In this document: in pieces, positions 33,095-41,501 of the stretch | Layout of the letters: each line of letters begins with the position of its first letter | How positions within the stretch are numbered: position 1 is the first letter of the stretch | Assembly: GCF_009901585.1 (NCBI RefSeq) | Contig: NZ_WXYO01000001.1 | Span: 62,001-126,000 of the forward strand | Source: Poritiphilus flavus | Lineage (GTDB): Bacteria > Bacteroidota > Bacteroidia > Flavobacteriales > Flavobacteriaceae | Direction: 5' to 3' | DNA: 64,000 nt | Translations under genes and position numbers: made by a program | The notes under the pieces: generated by a model | What the model was told of the DNA's origin: nothing | Seen by the model: the letters and a program-made list of their open reading frames with translations, nothing else | The model's database searches: none

Positions 33095-34654
33095 TCATAA
33101 ACTGAGATCTAAACTCAGTTTAAGGAAATCCCCTCTCTCGTTTTCACTTAAAACCGGATTGAGAAACAGATCAGTATATGAAGGTTCAGTTTCATAAGCT
33201 GTTATAAAACAAAAATAGGAATCTATCGCCGCCGTGCGCGGATCGTAGGCAATTGCTTTGGATTCCAATTCCTGGCTTACCTCTTCGGGAAATTCAAAGT
33301 TGAAAAAGGGGATGGCCCGCGTTTCTTTCTCCGGAGCTCTAAATCGCCAGGAAAAAAAATTTAAAGTCCCTGAGGGTAACATTTCGGCATCTTCCAGCAG
33401 GAACTCCGCCTGCTGATATTTTCCGGTGAAGTTGACCATCTCCCCACTTTTAAGCATGTCGACATCTGGATCTGCAATGTCTCTCCCTAGTCCTTTTTGT
33501 CTAATAGTGTACTGTCTGCCTCCAGAATAATTCAGGATAATCTCCTTACTGTAAACAGGGAAAAAGTCAAATTCCGGAGCATCTAACTCTCCGCCAGTCT
33601 GGTCCTCTACAGCAAGCACGTCTAAAATTTCATGGAATTTATTGCAGGTGTAGTCTTCTTCGCTTCTATAACCATGTACCACAAGGTTTAACCAATCCGC
33701 CGCCGGAACGGTAAAACGCTGTGTAGTGACCGGTTTTTGAAAGTCACTCAGATTAAAGTTAGTTTGGTCCAGGTCTTCCAGCAAGAAGTATTCATACTGG
33801 TCCGGCGGGGTTAAGAATAACGGAAAACTATAGATGAAGTAAAAAGGTTCTTCCTCGGCGTGATAATTCAGATTAAATGGACCCATCCCGTTTGTAGTTG
33901 TTAGTACTGCGTGATAAGATCGTAATTGAGGACGGAAGTTTGACGCTATATCCAAACTGATCACAGTCGTGCCTATTCCCCCCGATCTTTCGGTGCAGCC
34001 TTCGGTAACCTCATTGGGATCAGGGATTGTGGTTCCAGGCGAAATCTCGGTTCTGGAACTGATAAATTGAAAACTCTGAGGTTCTTTTGCGATGGTATAG
34101 ACGGTAAAGGTAAAATTCTGTTCCTCAAATTCATCATCGGCATAGAACACTGCCTCATCATTGGTCTCTATTTCCTGGTAAGTGATCAGTTTCCCATCCA
34201 GGTCGTTTATTGCGAGATACACTGAAGCCAGGGCAGTTTCTGTACCTCTTAAGGCCTTGGGGAATTTTAGCAAAAGTTTCCTCAACTCAAACTCCGAAGT
34301 TTCATCCTCCGTATTTCCGCTATCATCCGTGGCGCTGATCCTAAGGGTTTTGGTCCCGGCATCAAAATCAAAGGGATTGATATTCAGGCTGATTTGTTTC
34401 TCATTACCCTGATACAGTTCCTGGTTATCCAGGCTTATGGTGGTGGTAACATCTTCCGATGCATCCGTGATGCTGATATTGATTTCCGTAAGGACCTCTA
34501 ATAGATCCGGTAACCCTGAGAGGCTAATCACAGGTGCGGTTTCGTCTGCTGCTGGGTCCTGGCTTTGTGGCGGATCTTCCTGGGTTGATTCAGAGTCCGT
34601 GGAACAGGAAAACAATAAAACGGTGAGACAAGCGTAAAGTAGGTTCCGCAACAT
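33095..34654 (-). CDS. surface/periplasmic lipoprotein with an Ig-like domain
   Basis: 519 residues from the ATG at 34654 (MLRNLLYACLTVLLFSCSTD). That start gives a perfect signal peptide and lipobox LFSC; the longer frame from 34714 adds 20 residues ahead of the signal and is rejected. After an acidic spacer comes a cadherin/bacterial Ig-like domain (about 35-125: APVISLSGLP ... RISATDDSGNTEDET). The remaining 390 residues are not recognised. It ends convergently with the TPR-barrel gene 48 bp away. The ordinary-looking upstream region (TATTTTTC at about -22 to -29 from the start codon) has no clear LytTR site. Confidence 0.68.
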   Translation of the reverse strand: MLRNLLYACLTVLLFSCSTDSESTQEDPPQSQDPAADETAPVISLSGLPDLLEVLTEINISITDASEDVTTTISLDNQELYQGNEKQISLNINPFDFDAGTKTLRISATDDSGNTEDETSEFELRKLLLKFPKALRGTETALASVYLAINDLDGKLITYQEIETNDEAVFYADDEFEEQNFTFTVYTIAKEPQSFQFISSRTEISPGTTIPDPNEVTEGCTERSGGIGTTVISLDIASNFRPQLRSYHAVLTTTNGMGPFNLNYHAEEEPFYFIYSFPLFLTPPDQYEYFLLEDLDQTNFNLSDFQKPVTTQRFTVPAADWLNLVVHGYRSEEDYTCNKFHEILDVLAVEDQTGGELDAPEFDFFPVYSKEIILNYSGGRQYTIRQKGLGRDIADPDVDMLKSGEMVNFTGKYQQAEFLLEDAEMLPSGTLNFFSWRFRAPEKETRAIPFFNFEFPEEVSQELESKAIAYDPRTAAIDSYFCFITAYETEPSYTDLFLNPVLSENERGDFLKLSLDLSL

Positions 34655-34776
34655 AAAATGCTTTATTTGAGCAGTGAAAAATAGGCATTTTAGAGCGGAC
34701 CACAAGGAATCCAAACAACGGCCGATTTCCTGTCAAAAACAAAACGCTGTAAATCAGCGCCTTGCAAATCAGATAC

Positions 34777-34815
34777 AAAAAACCCCCTTTCCGTTACCCA
34801 ATTAAAGAAAGGGGG
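34777..34815 (-). terminator. terminator of the DUF4114 gene
   Basis: On the minus strand, CCCCCTTT (34815-34808) pairs with AAAGGGGG (34790-34783), followed by TTTTTTG. It lies 46 bp past the stop codon of the 820-residue protein. Confidence 0.8.
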
Positions 34816-34861
34816 CACCCTTATTCCTAAATGAATGGCTCCCCTCCCGGGAAGCGGGGTC

Positions 34862-37324
34862 TTACTTTTTGATCAATTTGCCTTTGTAGATCTTATTATT
34901 CTCCATATCCTTTACTACGTATCCGTAAAGTCCTGGGGCTAAACCGCCCAGTTGTAGCCCAACGGAATGTTGGTTAGCGGCTGTGGATTTTTCACTCTGA
35001 TAAACCAGCTTTCCGGTCATAGTTGTTATGCTAACTTCAACCCTGTCCGTAGCCAGGGGAAAAGTGATTACAGTGTATTGCTCCACCGGGTTGGGATAGT
35101 TCATCACAAAATCCGGTTGAGGAACTGCCTCTGCGATTGTGGCCACCTCCTCTAGAGGAGCTGTATATGCAACTGCACTCAGGGTCATTTGATCGATCTT
35201 AAGATTGAATGGCTTATAGGTTTTATAATCACCCTGCACTGAGAACACTATTGATTTTAGCTTGCTAAATGCTACACTTGAACCGGATCCATCCTTAAAA
35301 TCAGCGAATGACAGACTGTGAATTGTTTCCATTTCATTCGGTTCTAAGCTCAGTCTCAGGCGATCGTTCCAATCGGCAGTCTGATCTGTAACCAGGCTTA
35401 CCTCAATGGTCCGGCTGTTCTGAATGCTGAACTGAAGGTAGTTGAAATCTTCGATTGGTAGTTGCCTCTCTCCACCCAAAATATTACGGAACACATTGAT
35501 GGTCTCTTTTACCTGACCACTGGCGGTTATCCCACGGGCCACCTCGTGGATCCCTATTCTGGTATCCTGCTGTTCGTGAGCTTTGATGGTAAAATCATCC
35601 ACTGTATCAACCGCTTCATTCATATCTACGCCCCAGGGGCCGTCTGCCAGGTACATGGCGTCTTGTTGATAGGAGTTTTCCGCTATTACAGACAATCCTA
35701 TATCAAACAAATAGCCCGTCTCCACGATTACCTCTTCTTCCCAATCTCCATTGAGGGGCAGTATGCTTGTCAGATTTTCTTCGGAGCTCTGCTCAGTACG
35801 CTTATAATTACCATCGAACTGCATCCAGCTTGCCCCTACTTTATTGATCACATTCAGATGTAATTTGCCTGCCTGGTAATATCCGTTTTGGATAAAAACC
35901 GTTGGCAATATGTTTTTTGCCTTATGTAAAACCAAAGGCTTTTCGCCATCCAGGGTCTTTAGGATATTGTTTACTACAGTACTTACCTGTCCCATGCTGT
36001 TCCCCCAAACCTGGAAATTCATATAATCTCCACTTGGGTATTCTCCTATATTCCAAAGGCTATAGAGTTTGTGCTGGCTTCCTTCGTCTCGAACGGAAAA
36101 TACCAGGGCATATTCCACGGCTCCATTACTGCGTTCCAGTTTGGAGTACACCAGTTCATGTCCCTGAAGACTCACAGTCCGTACATCCCTTAGTTTACTA
36201 TCGTTAAGGCGGTCGCAGATGGTCTTTGTATGGTTATAAACACTGTTTTTTGTCTTCGTAGCCAGGGCCGCGCTTACTCGCTCTGCACCCTGGTAGTAAT
36301 CAATAGAAAACACTTTATCCGCATTGGTAATATTCAGGAGGTCATCCGGGCTTGAAACATAGGTTGTTTCGGTGCCGTACATTCCGGATTCAGGGAAATA
36401 GCCATCCAGACGTCCTGACTTCGCGCCGCGGCTTTTGTAGGTCACTTTACTGTATCTTCGCTGTTTTTTACGGGTGTTTTTCGCGGTCCCGAGCTTTTTA
36501 CGATCAAAATTTCTTTTCGCGATAAGGCTGGCAAGGTCACCATTACTTTCAAGACCACCGTCATTACCGGACGACACATCGTAATGCTCCTCTATATCAT
36601 TAAAATTTGTGGTTTTGATCGCTTCAAAAGGGTTAGCCGTAATGTAGAAAAGTGCATCGTTAAAATCGTTGTCGCAACTACCGTAATCCCTTCGGATATC
36701 CTCAAAACCAAGAATAATCCGTTGGTAGTCCGGATCGTTGAGCAGCACATTGTGAAACCTTAAGTTTTCGTCGGCTTCAGGATTGTAGTCCGGATTGGAA
36801 TACAATTGCCAATGTCCGGGAGTTACAGAACCCCTCCAGCCATTGGCCAGCAGCACCCAGCCAATACCGGTACCAGCCTTAAAACGGCCGATCTTTACCT
36901 TATCTCCTGCCTGCAATCCACCCCCGCTACCCCTGGCGGAAACATTGGGAAAAACAATGGTTATATCTTCCGGATCCGGTTTTGCCGCGGGAGGATTTTC
37001 TATATCATAGGTATAAAAGCCAAGTACGTTTCGGTAACCGGCGCCTTCCGCAACAAAGGTCACCCAGACGTCCGCATCCTTTTCCAGGAGGATATCCGTA
37101 TCATAACCTGAACTTATGTATTGAGGGTTGTATTCTGGTACCGGATAACCTTCAGGGAGGGCATCATCAATTTTTTGCAAGGTCTCATAGGAAACCTCAT
37201 CCCGGTCCACCAGGTATTCCGGTGTACCATCTGAAGTATAGCTTCCTAAAAAATTGTAGGACTGACCTAAGGCATTGGCCATAGTCATTAAGGTTGAAAG
37301 TAAAAGTAGTATTCGTTTCATCAT
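34862..37324 (-). CDS. secreted DUF4114 protein with type IX secretion sorting domain
   Basis: 820 residues. A signal peptide (MMKRILLLLSTLMTMANALG) is followed by a DUF4114-type N-terminal region (about 30-245) with ADVWVTFVAEGAGYRNVLGFYTY, GWVLLANGW and ILGFEDIRRDYGSCDNDFNDALFYI; that last acidic stretch may bind calcium. The middle is unassigned. The C-terminal 80 residues are a T9SS type A sorting domain (NYPNPVEQYTVITF ... GLAPGLYGYVVKDMENNKIYKGKLIKK). It should be exported and anchored at, or released from, the cell surface, perhaps as a matrix protein or adhesin. Operator site E lies upstream. Confidence 0.83.
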   Translation of the reverse strand: MMKRILLLLSTLMTMANALGQSYNFLGSYTSDGTPEYLVDRDEVSYETLQKIDDALPEGYPVPEYNPQYISSGYDTDILLEKDADVWVTFVAEGAGYRNVLGFYTYDIENPPAAKPDPEDITIVFPNVSARGSGGGLQAGDKVKIGRFKAGTGIGWVLLANGWRGSVTPGHWQLYSNPDYNPEADENLRFHNVLLNDPDYQRIILGFEDIRRDYGSCDNDFNDALFYITANPFEAIKTTNFNDIEEHYDVSSGNDGGLESNGDLASLIAKRNFDRKKLGTAKNTRKKQRRYSKVTYKSRGAKSGRLDGYFPESGMYGTETTYVSSPDDLLNITNADKVFSIDYYQGAERVSAALATKTKNSVYNHTKTICDRLNDSKLRDVRTVSLQGHELVYSKLERSNGAVEYALVFSVRDEGSQHKLYSLWNIGEYPSGDYMNFQVWGNSMGQVSTVVNNILKTLDGEKPLVLHKAKNILPTVFIQNGYYQAGKLHLNVINKVGASWMQFDGNYKRTEQSSEENLTSILPLNGDWEEEVIVETGYLFDIGLSVIAENSYQQDAMYLADGPWGVDMNEAVDTVDDFTIKAHEQQDTRIGIHEVARGITASGQVKETINVFRNILGGERQLPIEDFNYLQFSIQNSRTIEVSLVTDQTADWNDRLRLSLEPNEMETIHSLSFADFKDGSGSSVAFSKLKSIVFSVQGDYKTYKPFNLKIDQMTLSAVAYTAPLEEVATIAEAVPQPDFVMNYPNPVEQYTVITFPLATDRVEVSITTMTGKLVYQSEKSTAANQHSVGLQLGGLAPGLYGYVVKDMENNKIYKGKLIKK

Positions 37325-37346
37325 AAATAGGTTAAAGATTATGGAG

Positions 37347-37418
37347 CAAAGATGTTTATTTCCTCATGCTTTCTTTGATGCTCTTCGACGGATAGCGATT
37401 AGGTGTAGACGGATGGCA
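37347..37418 (-). promoter_or_regulatory. LytTR-type operator and -7 element of the DUF4114 gene (site E)
   Basis: Repeats GACGGATAGCG (37387) and GACGGATGGCA (37408) are the best-matching pair, 21 bp apart. 32 bp below them lies CATCTTTG on the minus strand (37354-37347), one base off TAnnTTTG. Confidence 0.75.
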
Positions 37419-37493
37419 CCTAAGTTACTTTTTAGCCCAAGCAGTTCTTTATGGCTTTCGGGCAGAGGAAGTCATACTTTATACCGTACAAAC

Positions 37494-37521
37494 AAAAAAG
37501 CACCGCTAGAGCGGTGCTTTC
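37494..37521 (-). terminator. terminator of the small LytTR-controlled transcript
   Basis: GCACCGCT (37500-37507) pairs with AGCGGTGC (37510-37517), extended by AAA/TTT on the flanks. On the minus strand the stem is followed by TTTTTTG. It lies 22 bp after the stop of the 37-residue frame. Confidence 0.82.
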
Positions 37522-37542
37522 TTCGAACTAGCTATACTACTT

Positions 37543-37656
37543 CTAAATGATCCCAATAAAAAATAAACTCATTCCGCAAACTACCGTGGACAACACTCCC
37601 ATTAACCCGGTTACAATTGTTTTCAAAGCGGCTGTTAAAAGTACATTTGATTTCAT
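37543..37656 (-). CDS. 37-residue membrane peptide (or regulatory RNA) with its own operator and terminator
   Basis: The frame starts MKSNVLLTAALKTIVTGLMG and continues with a second hydrophobic stretch ending SLFFIGII. The whole product is hydrophobic with two lysines near the N-terminus, like small membrane or phenol-soluble peptides. It has a private promoter (site F, with a perfect TAGATTTG) and a strong terminator, giving a predicted transcript of about 190 nt. It lies between the LytTR gene and the DUF4114 gene. The RNA itself could be the active product. Confidence 0.6.
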   Translation of the reverse strand: MKSNVLLTAALKTIVTGLMGVLSTVVCGMSLFFIGII

Positions 37657-37696
37657 AGTATAATATTTTAGGTTAAACTTTATTCAAGATTTTACC

Positions 37697-37768
37697 CAAA
37701 TCTATTACAGAAATCACGGAAAAATGGGTGGATGTCGACGGATAACGGAAAGCTGTCGACCGATGGTA
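37697..37768 (-). promoter_or_regulatory. LytTR-type operator and -7 element of the small transcript (site F)
   Basis: Repeats GACGGATAACG (37737) and GACCGATGGTA (37758) lie 21 bp apart. 32 bp then lead to TAGATTTG on the minus strand (37704-37697), an exact TAnnTTTG. A third related copy, GGTGGATGTCG, starts at 37728 and partly overlaps the first repeat. Confidence 0.8.
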
Positions 37769-37838
37769 GTATATCTTCTTTTGGCTCAAACTAATGGATA
37801 GTCCTTGCTGGCTTTAGAAGAACTTTATGGATGAGGCT

Positions 37839-38546
37839 TTAAAGCAGATTTAGCCTTCGCATGAGTTCCGGCCGGTTGGAACGGCTGATAGGAATGACGT
37901 TTTTTTCAATGAGCACGCTGTTATCTTCAATATCAATGATCTTGGTAAAATTGATGATAAAGGACCTGTGGATCTGCAGGAATATGTTTTCGGGTAGCTT
38001 TTCCTTTATTTTCTTTAAGGTGGAGTGCACCCTGTAGGTTTCCTTCACTGTTTTGACGTCAATATAGTCGCCACGGGCTTCGATCAGCTGTATTTCGTCA
38101 AACTTTAGTTTGATCAATCTGCGATCTATATTAATGTAGAGATCCTGGCCGGTTTCGGCCTGGCCGTTATCGCCTGTCTGTACCGGTTGTTTCACCAGGG
38201 CGTTCTTTACTTTCTGAAGGCACTTTTCAAAACGTTCTTTGGTCAGCGGCTTGACAAGATAGTCTACAATGGCCTCGTATTCATAGGCTTCAATGGCAAA
38301 ATTCCTGTCCGAGGTAGTAAGCACCACTTTGGGAGGGTTCTTTAGGGTTTGCACAAAATCAAAGCCTGTAAAACCGGGCATATGAATATCCAGGAATACT
38401 ACATCCACCTGATGCTGGTTGAGAAATTTAATTGCATCTATGGCACTGGGAAATTCTTCAATTACGTCCAGATCGTCCATTTGTGAGCACAGTTGAGCAA
38501 CTACGGCCCTTGCGGCTGCCTCATCGTCCACTATAATACAGTTCAT
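37839..38546 (-). CDS. LytTR-family response regulator
   Basis: 235 residues. The receiver domain has D7/D8, phospho-acceptor D53 in VVFLDIHMP and K99 in VKPL. A linker with Gln/Gly leads to a C-terminal LytTR DNA-binding domain (about 135-235) with KFDEIQLIEARGDYIDVKT, YRVHSTLKKIKEKLPENIFLQIHRSFIIN and NSVLIEKNVIPISRS. LytTR domains bind paired direct repeats about two helical turns apart, as found six times in this window. It is the last gene of the apparent RR/H-NOX/kinase/Hpt operon and probably regulates its own operon through site D. Confidence 0.93.
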   Translation of the reverse strand: MNCIIVDDEAAARAVVAQLCSQMDDLDVIEEFPSAIDAIKFLNQHQVDVVFLDIHMPGFTGFDFVQTLKNPPKVVLTTSDRNFAIEAYEYEAIVDYLVKPLTKERFEKCLQKVKNALVKQPVQTGDNGQAETGQDLYINIDRRLIKLKFDEIQLIEARGDYIDVKTVKETYRVHSTLKKIKEKLPENIFLQIHRSFIINFTKIIDIEDNSVLIEKNVIPISRSNRPELMRRLNLL

Positions 38547-38548
38547 GC

Positions 38549-38869
38549 TTATATGGTTTTTAAAAAACGTTCTATGTTCTCCAAAATCTTTAAAAACTTC
38601 CCTTCGTATTCCCTGTTCCCTTCTCTAAGGGCTTCTTCGTGGTCCACGGCGAGCACATAACTCTCCGAAAGGCCAAGAATACTAAGCTTGTGTTTTAGCT
38701 TATGCACATTCAGTGAAGCTTCACGGGGGAGATCTCTATTCAAATTATCCATGTATTCCTCCTTTTCCTCCGGAAACTCCTCTTTAAGGATGTTGATAAA
38801 CTTCTTTTTGAAATCTTCCTCACCTGCGGCCAGGGCTTCTATATAATCCAGATTGGGTTTTTCTTGCAT
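38549..38869 (-). CDS. Hpt phosphotransfer protein
   Basis: A 106-residue four-helix phosphotransfer domain. The motif NVHKLKHKLSILG matches the Hpt consensus (HxLKGxxxxxG), making H56 the likely phosphohistidine; the usual glycine after the lysine is a histidine here. It is rich in Glu and Lys. It lies between the kinase gene (6 bp) and the LytTR gene (2 bp), so all three should be co-translated. It probably carries phosphate between the kinase, the CheY-like protein and the output regulators, possibly including the REC-GT2 fusion. Confidence 0.85.
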   Translation of the reverse strand: MQEKPNLDYIEALAAGEEDFKKKFINILKEEFPEEKEEYMDNLNRDLPREASLNVHKLKHKLSILGLSESYVLAVDHEEALREGNREYEGKFLKILENIERFLKTI

Positions 38870-38875
38870 CTCAAA

Positions 38876-40468
38876 TCACTTTTTTATACTAAAATGAAAA
38901 CTGGTCCCTTGTCCTACTTCGGATTCCAGGCGGATTTTTCCTTTGTGGAGATCTACGATCTTCTTTACTATAGAAAGGCCTATTCCTGTAGACCTGGCTT
39001 CATTCCCAATAGATTGGAAGATCTCAAAGATCTTTTTATGGTATTCCTTAGGGATACCAACTCCGTTATCCTTGACGTAAAAATCCCAGTGAGACCCCGC
39101 ATCGGTGCTCCCAACCTCCACAATTCCCGTTTCTTTATCAATATTGACCACGGCATTGCTTATTAGATTCTGGAAAAGCTGTTGCATCTGGGTCGGGTCC
39201 GCGACCAATGTCGGTAGTTCATTCATGATCACAACTCTGACGTGTTCCGGAATAAAGATGATCTCCCGGATGTGCTGTACCGTCTCATTCAGATCTACCT
39301 GGACCTGCTCCCGGGTATCCCGGCTAATGCTGGAATACTTTAGGATACCATCAATCAGCTTGTCCATACCCTCTATCTTCTCCTGCATCATCTGAAGCTG
39401 GTTCTTTCCGTTGTCGTCCAGTATATCTTTGTAATCCTCCTGCAACCAGGTGGCCAGGGCATTTAAACTTCTCAAGGGCGATTTAAGGTCGTGGGAAACC
39501 ATATGAGCGTACTCCTTCAGGCCTTCATTACTGCTTTCAAGTTCTTTGAGAAGTTGCTCTTTCTGTAATTCCAGGTTTCGCTGTTCCGTGATGTCTTCGA
39601 TCATGGCGACCTGGTGGGTTACTTCTCCCTTATTATTCTTAAACGCGCTGACAGAAGTTTTGGCGAGCAGGGTTTTGCCATCTTTTTTAATATATCGCTT
39701 AATCAGAGTAAAGGTTTCGATCTCACCCCTGTTCATCTGTCCCATAAGGTCTTTGGACGCCTCTACATCCTCTGGGGCAGAGATATCTTTGACGTGAAAT
39801 TTGGTAAGCTCTGCTTCTGAATAGCCCAGGAGGTCTACAAAGGTCTTGTTGACCTTTACAATCTGGCCTTTCACTGTTAGCACGATACTTAGGGGTGAAT
39901 TTTCAACAATAATGTCCAACTCCCGCCGCTGATCTGCCAGCAAATCCTGAATTTCAGTCTCCCTGGTGATATCCCGAATGATTCCCTGGGCAGCGATAGG
40001 CTTGCGGTCCTTATCGTAAATTAAACTGCTGTTGATCTGCACAAATTTTTCGGACCCATCCCGCACAATGATTTTAGCCCTATAATTCTTTAAGGTACCC
40101 ACCTTGAGTAAGGTATGCATGGACTCAGCAGTGTATTCCAGGTAGTCCGGATGTACAAGTTTGGCAAGGTTTACAGACTCCCTTCCGTGGTCGTAACCCA
40201 AAAAGTCCCTTGCGGAACTATTCATATTAATAACGTTGAAGTCCAGGTCCATCACCACATAAGGGTCGATAATATTGATAAATACCCCATCGAGTTCCGA
40301 AGACTTTTCACTTAAGAGTGTCTCTAAGCGATGATTTGCTTCCTGCAAATGCCTGGTAGTATCGTAGAGCTCTTTGGATTTTTGCTCCAGGATCTGTTCG
40401 GCCTGCTGGCGCGCTTTCTTCTGACGTTCCAGGGCTTTTTTAAGCAAGTTGATCTCCTTGTTATCCAT
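38876..40468 (-). CDS. PAS-PAS sensor histidine kinase
   Basis: 530 residues from the ATG at 40468 (MDNKEINLLKKALERQ), which overlaps the end of the H-NOX gene by 8 bp. The frame is open 12 codons further up, but the short overlap is typical of coupled genes. An N-terminal coiled coil precedes two PAS domains (about 60-175 and 180-295), then HisKA with the phospho-acceptor in AHMVSHDLKSPLRSL and a HATPase domain with NLISNAV, DNGVGIPKEY and STGIGLSIVKKIVD. There are no transmembrane segments, so it is cytosolic and probably reads the state of the H-NOX protein. Confidence 0.9.
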   Translation of the reverse strand: MDNKEINLLKKALERQKKARQQAEQILEQKSKELYDTTRHLQEANHRLETLLSEKSSELDGVFINIIDPYVVMDLDFNVINMNSSARDFLGYDHGRESVNLAKLVHPDYLEYTAESMHTLLKVGTLKNYRAKIIVRDGSEKFVQINSSLIYDKDRKPIAAQGIIRDITRETEIQDLLADQRRELDIIVENSPLSIVLTVKGQIVKVNKTFVDLLGYSEAELTKFHVKDISAPEDVEASKDLMGQMNRGEIETFTLIKRYIKKDGKTLLAKTSVSAFKNNKGEVTHQVAMIEDITEQRNLELQKEQLLKELESSNEGLKEYAHMVSHDLKSPLRSLNALATWLQEDYKDILDDNGKNQLQMMQEKIEGMDKLIDGILKYSSISRDTREQVQVDLNETVQHIREIIFIPEHVRVVIMNELPTLVADPTQMQQLFQNLISNAVVNIDKETGIVEVGSTDAGSHWDFYVKDNGVGIPKEYHKKIFEIFQSIGNEARSTGIGLSIVKKIVDLHKGKIRLESEVGQGTSFHFSIKK

Positions 40469-41003
40469 CCTGGACAACAACGAATTTGACTTCTGTACCG
40501 TCATCTTTCAATAGGTCATAGGTAATATTTGCACTTCCCTTGAAGTGCTCGAAGGTTTTTTCGATAAGTCCGTGCGCCAGGCGATAGAGCCCCCTGCTGG
40601 AAGAGTATATCATGGAAATAGAACTGTCTGTCTTTTCCAGGATCTTGAAGGTTGGCAGTTGCGCATCCGGGTATAATTTCTTTACATGTACATGGATGTG
40701 ATCTTCAATAGAGTACAGTAGACCCAGGGGTGATTTATAACTCTGGATCACCTCCGGATGGGCTTTGGAAAGGCTATTGAACAAATAAAGCCCAAAGGTG
40801 TAGATCAACTCATCGACAGGGATCCCTACTTCCTCACTAAGATTGGTGATCAGGCTTACCATTTCATTAAAATCGTAAGTACCCACAGAGGTATAAATAC
40901 CATCTGAAGGAAGATCAGCATTCTCAATTATGGAATCTGCCACCTCCAGCCCGAACTTGCTTTCTACCATTTCCAAAAATTCGGTAAATACAATTCCTTT
41001 CAT
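40461..41003 (-). CDS. H-NOX haem-based gas sensor (HNOB domain)
   Basis: A 180-residue sensor starting MKGIVFTEFLEMVESKFG, a typical H-NOX N-terminus. The proximal haem ligand is probably H104 in IEDHIHVHVKKLYP. The haem-propionate clamp YxSxR is present as Y133, S135 and R137 (MIYSSSRG), and the conserved proline is P117. Such proteins bind nitric oxide, and in some clades O2, and control an associated histidine kinase; in Shewanella and Vibrio this circuit governs biofilm formation. It overlaps the kinase gene by 8 bp. Whether it senses NO or O2 cannot be read off directly. Confidence 0.9.
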   Translation of the reverse strand: MKGIVFTEFLEMVESKFGLEVADSIIENADLPSDGIYTSVGTYDFNEMVSLITNLSEEVGIPVDELIYTFGLYLFNSLSKAHPEVIQSYKSPLGLLYSIEDHIHVHVKKLYPDAQLPTFKILEKTDSSISMIYSSSRGLYRLAHGLIEKTFEHFKGSANITYDLLKDDGTEVKFVVVQDG

Positions 41004-41077
41004 TAATAAAAATTTGCGGTTAAAGTAGGAATTTTAGTACGAAACTGGAAAATAATGTTGTGAAAGCCTTGTTTTTG

Positions 41078-41479
41078 TTAGGCTTTGACCAATTCTACAA
41101 CTTCCCAGTACTGAAAAACCTTTCGTAGCTTTTCTTCGTAATCTTCGTATTTCAGAGGTTTGATGACATAACCGGCAATCCCGATCTTGTAGCATTCCAG
41201 TAGATCGGCCCGATTTTCTGATGTTGTCAAAATGATGGTTGGAAGGAATTTAAGAACCTCATCTGCCTTTAATATTCTTAGGAATTCAATACCATTCATT
41301 TTAGGCATATTAAGGTCTAACAAGATGATGTCTGGCAGTTTGGCATCGGACCTGAGATAGTCCAGGGCTTCTTCTCCATTTTTAGCCTCTGTGATCTCAT
41401 ATTTGATCTGAAATTTAGCCACAGTGCGCTGCAATTTCATGGTCTCAATGGCGTCGTCTTCTATGAATAATACCTTCAT
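41078..41479 (-). CDS. stand-alone CheY-like response regulator
   Basis: A 133-residue single receiver domain: E7/D8/D9, phospho-acceptor D55 in IILLDLNMPKMNG, T84-region ILTTSEN and K107 in VIKPLKYED. There is no output domain. It is the first gene of the run RR/H-NOX/kinase/Hpt/LytTR (74 bp to the H-NOX gene) and has operator site D upstream. It may act as a phosphate sink or an intermediate between kinase and Hpt. Confidence 0.9.
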   Translation of the reverse strand: MKVLFIEDDAIETMKLQRTVAKFQIKYEITEAKNGEEALDYLRSDAKLPDIILLDLNMPKMNGIEFLRILKADEVLKFLPTIILTTSENRADLLECYKIGIAGYVIKPLKYEDYEEKLRKVFQYWEVVELVKA

Positions 41480-41501
41480 CAGAATATAGTTAAGTGAGCT
41501 A

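Noticed and set aside
34655-34714. N-terminal extension of the Ig-like lipoprotein
   Set aside because: It would bury the signal peptide and lipobox that begin at 34654.
34655-34760. LytTR-type operator upstream of the lipoprotein gene 33095-34654
   Set aside because: A -7-like TATTTTTC is present, but no pair of repeats with the 21/32-bp geometry could be aligned.
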